Shown here: positions 1 to 6,949 of the stretch, piece by piece
How positions within the stretch are numbered: the stretch's first letter is position 1
Layout: each line of letters begins with the position of its first letter
NCBI GenBank assembly: GCA_003648575.1
Contig: QMPN01000154.1
Location: forward strand, 1-6,949
Length of the DNA: 6,949 nucleotides
DNA from: Bacteroidota bacterium
Lineage (GTDB): Bacteria; Bacteroidota; Bacteroidia; Bacteroidales; B18-G4
Direction: 5' to 3'
Translations under genes and position numbers: made by a program
Notes under the pieces: model-generated
What the model was told of the DNA's origin: nothing
Seen by the model: only the letters and a program-made list of their open reading frames with translations
Databases searched by the model: none

Positions 1-291
1 GATATTCACAGTAACGGAAAGAAATGGCAGGTCGGTTTACTTGCCGGATATGCCCAGAACCTGGGAGCCGGAAAAGATATTACAGGCCCGACATACCAGC
101 GCGGCTCCAATATTGCATACCTCTACAGGATATCCCCACGCTTTATCTATAATTCAGGTAAATTCAGGATCGCTCCTGAGATTGAATATACTGTTGCTGC
201 CTATGGTACTGCTCAATCCGATGGCCTTGTAAAAGATACAAAAGAGATAGGGAATCTGCGTTTCTTATTGGGTGTGTATTATTTCTTTTAG
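1..291 (+). CDS. Partial outer-membrane beta-barrel-like protein (C-terminal 96 residues)
   Basis: An open frame runs in frame 1 from the window edge to a TAG at 289-291, so the N-terminus is missing. The 96 visible residues alternate polar and hydrophobic/aromatic side chains in short strands separated by Gly/Asn/Asp-rich turns (WQVGLLAGYAQNLG, SNIAYLYRISPRFIY, FRIAPEIEYTVAAYG). The chain ends in LRFLLGVYYFF, with an aromatic C-terminal residue as in transmembrane beta-barrels that need the BAM complex. This suggests the last four or so strands of an outer-membrane porin-like protein; signal peptide and family cannot be judged from the fragment. I do not recognise a named family. The gene lies 119 bp upstream of acs on the same strand with no terminator seen between them, so read-through into acs is possible. 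A soluble beta-rich protein is the main alternative. Confidence 0.6.
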   Translation, partial: DIHSNGKKWQVGLLAGYAQNLGAGKDITGPTYQRGSNIAYLYRISPRFIYNSGKFRIAPEIEYTVAAYGTAQSDGLVKDTKEIGNLRFLLGVYYFF

Positions 292-314
292 GTCCGGGGG
301 GCGAGGGACGGGGG

Positions 315-356
315 ACCAGCAGCCAGTAACCAGTAGCCAGTAGCCAGTAGCCAGCA
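315..356. repeat. 7-bp tandem repeat, about six units of (G/A)CCAGTA
   Basis: Six consecutive heptamers can be read: ACCAGCA (315), GCCAGTA (322), ACCAGTA (329), GCCAGTA (336), GCCAGTA (343) and GCCAGCA (350). The outer units are degenerate and the inner ones nearly identical. The array follows a G-rich stretch (296-314, runs of 6, 3 and 5 G). On the - strand it reads as a spurious LLATGYWLLATGYW-type peptide, which I do not consider a gene. Such heptamer arrays are frequent between genes in Bacteroidetes. The function is unknown. Confidence 0.85.
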
Positions 357-410
357 ACAAGAAACAAACTAAAATATTAATTAATCATCTAATCAAAAAT
401 AACAAGCACT
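357..410 (+). promoter_or_regulatory. A/T-rich leader of acs, no promoter or ribosome site identified
   Basis: The 54 bases before the acs ATG are strongly A/T-rich. They contain a 10-bp perfect palindrome ATTAATTAAT (376-385) and a repeated TAATC (382-386 and 390-394). I found no TAnnTTTG -7 element and no purine-rich Shine-Dalgarno sequence; the bases just before the ATG are AACAAGCACT. An A/T-rich unstructured leader is normal for Bacteroidetes translation starts. The acs promoter must be cryptic, lie further upstream inside the beta-barrel gene, or acs must be read through from it. The palindrome may be chance in such A/T-rich sequence. Confidence 0.35.
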
Positions 411-2324
411 ATGACAAACAAAATCACCAGTTTGATGGAATATTTCCAGAAATACCAGGAAAGCGTTGACGATCCTGAAGGCTTCTGGGCAAATATTGCC
501 GATGACTATATCTGGAGAAAAAAATGGGATAAAGTCCTTGAATGGAACTTTACCGAACCAAACGTGAACTGGTTCGTGAACGGTAAACTGAACATCACTG
601 AAAACATTTTCGAAAGGAACCTTCCACACCGGAAAGACCAGACCGCATTGCTCTGGGAACCCAATGATCCGAAAGAAGAAGCAATTTCTATCACCTACGG
701 TGAACTTTACGAAAAAGTCAGTCAGTTTGCCAATGCCATGAAGAATCTGGGCGTTAAGAAAGGCGACCGTGTGTCACTTTATCTTCCCATGATCCTCGAG
801 CTTCCCATTGCCATGCTTGCATGCGCAAGGATCGGGGCCATCCATTCCATCGTATTTGCTGGATTCTCAGCCAATGCACTTGCCGACCGTATCAACGATT
901 CACTCTGTAACCTTGTTATCACATCTGATGGCGGTTACCGTGGAACCAAGAGCATTCCGCTGAAAAGCATCGTAGACGAGGCTGTGGAAAAATGCACTTC
1001 AGTTGACAATGTGATCGTTTTCAAACGCACAGGTGAAGATATCAACTGGGTTGAAGGCAGAGATGTTTGGTGGCATGATGCCATTGAAGGCATGGACATA
1101 GTTTGTGAAGCAGAAGAAATGGATGCCGAAGACACACTTTTCATCCTCTATACTTCAGGTTCAACAGGAAAACCAAAAGGTGTACTGCACACCGTTGCCG
1201 GATATATGATATTTGCCGAATACACTTTCAAAAATGTATTCCAGTACAGCGAAGGCGACATCTTCTGGTGTACCGCCGATATCGGATGGGTCACAGGCCA
1301 CTCATACATTGTTTACGGGCCGTTGCTGTCAGGCGCTGTTTCCGTTATGTTTGAAGGTGTTCCAACCTGGCCTGATGCAGGCAGATTCTGGGAAGTAGTT
1401 GCAAAACACAAGGTGAACCAGTTTTACACTGCTCCTACTGCGATCCGTGCCCTCATCGCCCAGGGTAACGAATTCGTTACCAAACATGACCGTAGCTCAT
1501 TAAAAGTGCTGGGTACTGTTGGTGAACCCATCAATGAGGAAGCATGGCGTTGGTATCATGACCTTATTGGTGAAGGAAGATGCCCCATCGTTGACACATG
1601 GTGGCAGACCGAAACCGGTGGTATCATGATAACACCCCTGGCAGGGATCACTCCTACCAAACCATCATTTGCCACATTGCCTCTGCCCGGTATTCAGCCT
1701 ATCCTGGTTGACCCTGAAGGCAAAGAACTTAAAGGTAATGGTGTTGAAGGAAACCTTTGCATTAAGTTCCCATGGCCTGGCATGCTCAGATCCCTTTATG
1801 GTGCTCATGATCGTTGCTATCAGACTTACTTCTCCGCCTATAAAGACCTTTATTTCACAGGTGATGGTGCGAAACGTGATGAAGAGGGCTATTACAGGAT
1901 CATAGGCCGTGTTGATGACGTGATCAACGTATCAGGCCACAGGATCGGTACCGCCGAGGTGGAAGATGCAATCAACCAGCATCCAAAAGTTATTGAATCA
2001 GCTGTTGTTGGTTACCCGCACGAAATCAAGGGAGCCGGTATTTACGCATACGTGATCTGCGATCAACTTTCAGAAGATGAAGCACAGAATATCGAGACAG
2101 AGATACGCGCTACCGTAACTAAATATATCGGGCCTATTGCTAAGCCTGATATGATCCAGATCGTGAACGGACTGCCAAAAACCCGTTCAGGTAAGATCAT
2201 GAGGAGGATCCTCCGTAAGATCGGTGAAGGTGATGCCACCAACCTCGGTGACACATCCACACTGCTCGATCCGGGCGTGGTAGAAGACATCATTACCGGA
2301 GCCAAGGTAGAAGTTAAACGTTAA
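411..2324 (+). CDS. acs: Acetyl-CoA synthetase, AMP-forming (EC 6.2.1.1)
   Basis: This cytoplasmic enzyme activates acetate: acetate + ATP + CoA gives acetyl-CoA + AMP + PPi through acetyl-adenylate. The 637 residues are close to the usual ~650 and the chain looks complete. Motifs of the adenylate-forming (ANL) superfamily appear in order: P-loop YTSGSTGKPKG (247-257), WVTGH (293-297), TVGEP (369-373), DTWWQTETGG (395-404), YFTGD (481-485), the hinge region GRVDDVINVSGHR (499-511) and the catalytic loop PKTRSGK (589-595). K595 matches Salmonella Acs K609, the lysine needed for adenylation and acetylated by Pat. V294/T295, V370 and W398 match the acetate-pocket residues, with the Trp restricting the pocket to acetate or propionate. 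ATG 411 is chosen because it gives the normal N-terminus (EYFQKYQESVDDPEGFW); the next Met (435) would cut into it. A strong terminator follows. The GNAT-bearing fusion gene downstream could encode its modifier. Confidence 0.97.
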   Translation: MTNKITSLMEYFQKYQESVDDPEGFWANIADDYIWRKKWDKVLEWNFTEPNVNWFVNGKLNITENIFERNLPHRKDQTALLWEPNDPKEEAISITYGELYEKVSQFANAMKNLGVKKGDRVSLYLPMILELPIAMLACARIGAIHSIVFAGFSANALADRINDSLCNLVITSDGGYRGTKSIPLKSIVDEAVEKCTSVDNVIVFKRTGEDINWVEGRDVWWHDAIEGMDIVCEAEEMDAEDTLFILYTSGSTGKPKGVLHTVAGYMIFAEYTFKNVFQYSEGDIFWCTADIGWVTGHSYIVYGPLLSGAVSVMFEGVPTWPDAGRFWEVVAKHKVNQFYTAPTAIRALIAQGNEFVTKHDRSSLKVLGTVGEPINEEAWRWYHDLIGEGRCPIVDTWWQTETGGIMITPLAGITPTKPSFATLPLPGIQPILVDPEGKELKGNGVEGNLCIKFPWPGMLRSLYGAHDRCYQTYFSAYKDLYFTGDGAKRDEEGYYRIIGRVDDVINVSGHRIGTAEVEDAINQHPKVIESAVVGYPHEIKGAGIYAYVICDQLSEDEAQNIETEIRATVTKYIGPIAKPDMIQIVNGLPKTRSGKIMRRILRKIGEGDATNLGDTSTLLDPGVVEDIITGAKVEVKR

Positions 2325-2340
2325 TTCTTCATTCAATATT

Positions 2341-2382
2341 AAAGGCATTCCGGATTCAGTCGTGTTTCCGGAGTGCCTTTTT
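2341..2382 (+). terminator. Intrinsic terminator after acs
   Basis: A 14-bp stem pairs 2341-2354 (AAAGGCATTCCGGA) with 2367-2380 (TCCGGAGTGCCTTT), with one G-T wobble and a 12-nt loop. The descending arm ends in five T (2378-2382). It begins 16 nt after the acs stop. The next start codon, at 2397, is only 14 nt beyond the T-run, leaving no room for a promoter between them. Confidence 0.9.
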
Positions 2383-2396
2383 AAAAACCAAATAAT

Positions 2397-3653
2397 ATGG
2401 AAAACAAAAAAGTAATGAACAGATGGCTGGTCGTTGTCGGGGCGATCCTGATACAGCTGGCCCTCGGTGCTATTTATGCCTGGTCGGTATTTACACCAAA
2501 ATTGACTGAAGCAGGCTGGTCAAAAATGGAAACTCAAGTAGTTTTTTCAGTTGGTCTGGTAGCCTTTGCACTCTTTATGGTATTTGCCGGAAAAAAACTT
2601 ACGGCATGGGGTCCGAGAAACCTGGCAATCATTGGTGGCGTTATCCTGGGTCTGGGTTATGCCCTCGCAGGGATTTTTGGAGGAACAGACTTCTGGGCTC
2701 TGACTATTTTAATCGGGCTTATAGGAGGAGCTGGTATTGGTTTTGCCTATGTCGTTCCTATCGCCGTCGGTATGCGCTGGTTCCCTGACAAAAAAGGCAT
2801 GATCACCGGCCTGGCAGTTGCCGGATTCGGATTTGGCGCAATGGGCTGGGTTAAGCTCGCAGGCTCATGGGGCCATCTTATTGATAATATCGGTCTTTCC
2901 AGTACATTTACAATATACGGGGTCGCTTTTGCAGCAATGGTTATTATCGGTGGCTTGTGGATGGTATTCCCGCCTGAGGGCTGGAAACCTGCAGGTTATA
3001 ATCCTCCTGAACCAAATGCAAGTGGCGCTTCAGCTAAAGGAACGGTAAACTTCAGCGTCAGCCAAATGCTGAGAACTCCACAGTTCTACCTGATATTCCT
3101 GACCTTTGTTTTTAGTGCCGGTGCAGGACTGATGTCGATTGGCCTGATGAAGCTCTATCCTATCGAAGCACTTCAAAACGCAGGTATGGATCCGGTTTCG
3201 GCAAGTGCCGTTGCAGGTACTGCGATGGCTGTATTTTTTAGTCTGGCAAACGGATTGGGAAGAATTCTTTGGGGTATGATGAGCGATAAACTTGGTAGAA
3301 AAACTTCAATCATCATCATGACGGCCACACAGGGTATTATCGTAATCCTTTTCACCTTTATGGCAGGAAATGAGATACTTTTATATGTTGGTGCAACACT
3401 GATCGGATTCAACTTCGGCGGTAACTTCGCACTGTTCCCGACAATCACTGCAGATACCTTCGGAACCAAAAATGTTGGACAAAATTATCCTTTTATATTC
3501 TTGTCATATGGTGTCGGTGGAATATTAGGACCTATGCTGGGAGGCCGCCTCGGTGACTTAGGCAACTTCGGCCTTGCATTCACCATCACAGGTGTTGCAG
3601 TACTTATTGGTACAGTTTTAACAATTTTTCTTAAAGCCCCAAAAAAGGTCTAA
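2397..3653 (+). CDS. MFS transporter, oxalate/formate antiporter (OFA) family; probable monocarboxylate carrier
   Basis: This 418-residue inner-membrane protein is predicted to have 12 membrane segments (roughly 10-32, 46-65, 76-95, 100-122, 135-158, 170-190, 228-250, 268-293, 303-322, 327-349, 363-385, 391-411). A polar central loop (191-227) separates the two six-helix halves. OFA-type signatures are the N-terminal RWLVVVGAILIQLALGAIYAWSVF run, the FPPEGWKP sequence after helix 6, NGLGRILWGMMSDKLGRK (285-302) and NYPFIFLSYGVGGILGP (363-379). R289 probably corresponds to the substrate-binding Arg272 of Oxalobacter OxlT. The position I align to its second essential basic residue, Lys355, is Tyr371. 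That argues against a dicarboxylate such as oxalate. With acs next door, acetate, lactate or another monocarboxylate is the best guess, but the substrate is inferred. ATG 2397 leaves a short cytoplasmic tail; the Met at 2415 is possible. There is no Shine-Dalgarno. Expression may depend on read-through of the acs terminator or on a promoter inside acs. Confidence 0.9.
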   Translation: MENKKVMNRWLVVVGAILIQLALGAIYAWSVFTPKLTEAGWSKMETQVVFSVGLVAFALFMVFAGKKLTAWGPRNLAIIGGVILGLGYALAGIFGGTDFWALTILIGLIGGAGIGFAYVVPIAVGMRWFPDKKGMITGLAVAGFGFGAMGWVKLAGSWGHLIDNIGLSSTFTIYGVAFAAMVIIGGLWMVFPPEGWKPAGYNPPEPNASGASAKGTVNFSVSQMLRTPQFYLIFLTFVFSAGAGLMSIGLMKLYPIEALQNAGMDPVSASAVAGTAMAVFFSLANGLGRILWGMMSDKLGRKTSIIIMTATQGIIVILFTFMAGNEILLYVGATLIGFNFGGNFALFPTITADTFGTKNVGQNYPFIFLSYGVGGILGPMLGGRLGDLGNFGLAFTITGVAVLIGTVLTIFLKAPKKV

Positions 3654-3674
3654 AAGAAATTAAACCATTTTATG

Positions 3675-3703
3675 AACCCGTAGATTTTCTGCGGGTTTTT
3701 TTT
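3675..3703 (+). terminator. Intrinsic terminator after the OFA transporter gene
   Basis: A 10-bp stem pairs 3675-3684 (AACCCGTAGA) with 3688-3697 (TCTGCGGGTT), with one wobble pair and a 3-nt loop. It runs into eight consecutive T (3696-3703). It lies 21 nt after the transporter stop and just before the promoter of the next gene, so it separates the two transcription units. Confidence 0.92.
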
Positions 3704-3711
3704 GTGAATAA

Positions 3712-3742
3712 TTTCACAGCATAAGGAATTGCACTACCTTTG
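3712..3742 (+). promoter_or_regulatory. Bacteroidetes-type sigma-70 promoter for the ACD-GNAT gene
   Basis: TACCTTTG at 3735-3742 is a perfect match to the Bacteroidetes -7 consensus TAnnTTTG. A weak -33-like TTTC lies at 3712-3715, giving a 19-nt spacer as expected for this promoter class. The start point should fall near 3747-3750, which leaves a 5' leader of about 46-50 nt before the ATG at 3796. The position directly downstream of a terminator and upstream of a gene supports the call. The -33 box is degenerate, so an activator may be needed. Confidence 0.75.
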
Positions 3743-3754
3743 CACAACCTTATG
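3720..3754. promoter_or_regulatory. Inverted repeat bracketing the promoter, candidate operator
   Basis: CATAAGG (3720-3726) and CCTTATG (3748-3754) are perfect inverted copies, with a 28-bp repeat distance (about 2.7 helical turns). The centre, at 3737, lies inside the -7 element. The repeat can be extended by TTG (3729-3731) against CAA (3745-3747) if a 2-nt bulge is allowed. A TTGCAC direct repeat (3729-3734 and 3740-3745) lies inside. One arm sits between the -33 and -7 boxes and the other at the expected start point, where a dimeric repressor would block transcription. Seven-base arms could also arise by chance. Confidence 0.4.
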
Positions 3755-3795
3755 AAAAATGCAGTAATTACCTGTTATTATTAAAATTTTAAGAC

Positions 3796-6518
<2,723 letters not shown>

Positions 6519-6529
6519 TTGGATAAATT

Positions 6530-6949
6530 CTATTTATCTACCTTTTCACAGAGACGGTTAAATATCTCGTCGATCGTTCCTACGCCATGAACACTTTTCA
6601 TCTTGCCCTGCCCGTCATAATGAGCCATCAGGGGCTTGGTCTGGCTGTGATACACATTCAGCCTGTTGGATATCACCTCTTCAGTGTCATCCTTTCGTCC
6701 TTCGACCTGTGCACGCTTAAGCAAGCGCTCCATAAGTTCATCGTCGGGGACATCCAGAGCAAGGACAACATTTACGCCACCATTCAATTCCGTCAGCAAT
6801 ACTTCCAGGTCACGGGCCTGCTGTATAGTCCTTGGATATCCATCCAAAAGGAAGCCTTCGGTGCCGGGGTGCTTTTGCATGGCAGATCTCAGAAGGTCGA
6901 CAAGCAATTCATCTGAAACGAGCTCTCCATTTTCAATAATACTCTGAAC
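6530..6949 (-). CDS. adk: Adenylate kinase, partial (C-terminal 139 residues)
   Basis: The frame is open from the window edge at 6949 to the TAG at 6532-6530. The missing N-terminus of about 50 residues carries the P-loop. The enzyme interconverts ATP + AMP and 2 ADP in the cytoplasm. Within the fragment are GELVSDEL (8-15), the NMP-site signature DGYPRTIQQA (36-45), the LID arginine region KRAQVEGRKDD (78-88), NRLNVYHSQTKPL (95-107) and the tail IDEIFNRLCEKVDK. The LID is the short type without the zinc-binding cysteine segment of long bacterial Adks. The C-terminal region is very like Bacteroides Adk (~189 aa), a strong taxonomic pointer. It converges on the ACD-GNAT gene with 40 bp between the stops. 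The AMP made by Acs is its substrate, though the adjacency need not be functional. Confidence 0.97.
   Translation of the reverse strand, partial: VQSIIENGELVSDELLVDLLRSAMQKHPGTEGFLLDGYPRTIQQARDLEVLLTELNGGVNVVLALDVPDDELMERLLKRAQVEGRKDDTEEVISNRLNVYHSQTKPLMAHYDGQGKMKSVHGVGTIDEIFNRLCEKVDK

Noticed and set aside
296..314. G-rich stretch before the CCAGTAG array as a second G-quadruplex
   Set aside because: It has only three runs of three or more G (6, 3 and 5), so a three-layer quadruplex would need the six-G run to serve as two tracts without a loop. At best a weak two-layer form.
164..367. 67-residue - strand open frame with GYWLLATGYWLL repeats, resembling a small hydrophobic protein
   Set aside because: The repeated peptide is just the translation of the CCAGTAG heptamer array, and the rest overlaps the beta-barrel gene antisense. 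It is a well-known type of false gene call in Bacteroidetes.
921..960. Acs CoA-site region reads YRGTKSIPLK, unlike the more familiar RAGR or RGGK
   Set aside because: A basic residue is kept at both expected positions (R177, K180), and variation here is common among acetyl-CoA synthetases.
6587..6916. 109-residue + strand open frame at the right end
   Set aside because: It is antisense to the well-supported adk frame and its peptide shows no family features.

Overview
The window looks like a chromosomal segment of a member of the Bacteroidetes (Bacteroidota), probably an uncultured Bacteroidales-like lineage. Four things point there. The start codons at 411, 2397 and 3796 have A/T-rich leaders with no Shine-Dalgarno sequence. 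A clear Bacteroidetes-type -7 promoter element (TACCTTTG, matching TAnnTTTG) lies before the third complete gene. The partial adenylate kinase has the short LID and the C-terminal tail I know from Bacteroides Adk. The spacers carry heptanucleotide tandem repeats of a kind common in this phylum. The base composition is moderate and even, and I see no mobile element, CRISPR array, tRNA or rRNA.

Layout. 1-291: the C-terminal end of a probable outer-membrane beta-barrel protein (+). 292-410: a spacer with a G-rich stretch and a CCAGTAG-type 7-bp repeat. 411-2324: acs, AMP-forming acetyl-CoA synthetase (+), followed by a strong intrinsic terminator (2341-2382). 2397-3653: an MFS transporter of the oxalate/formate antiporter (OFA) family (+), followed by a second intrinsic terminator (3675-3703). 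3712-3754: a promoter embedded in an inverted repeat. 3796-6489: an 897-residue fusion of ADP-forming acyl-CoA synthetase (both subunits in one chain) with a C-terminal GNAT acetyltransferase domain (+). 6490-6517: four GGGTTGA repeats that form a textbook G-quadruplex motif. 6530-6949: the C-terminal part of adk (-), convergent with the fusion gene and cut by the window edge.

How the genes fit together. The three complete + strand genes form an acetate (or short-chain acid) module. Acs activates acetate at the cost of ATP to AMP + PPi. The OFA carrier is a plausible monocarboxylate transporter. The ADP-forming synthetase can run reversibly and make ATP from acetyl-CoA. Its GNAT domain resembles that of Pat/PatZ, which acetylates and switches off Acs in enterobacteria, and the Acs encoded here keeps the target lysine (K595). 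Unlike a pure regulator, the fusion protein keeps the residues used for ADP-forming catalysis (E218, H257, H541). It could therefore be both a rival acetate enzyme and a modifier of Acs. Each of the three genes has its own visible transcription boundary, so they look like separately tuned neighbours rather than a simple operon. The gene types are known ones. The points worth checking are the residue-level features, the promoter palindrome and the repeat/G4 spacers.
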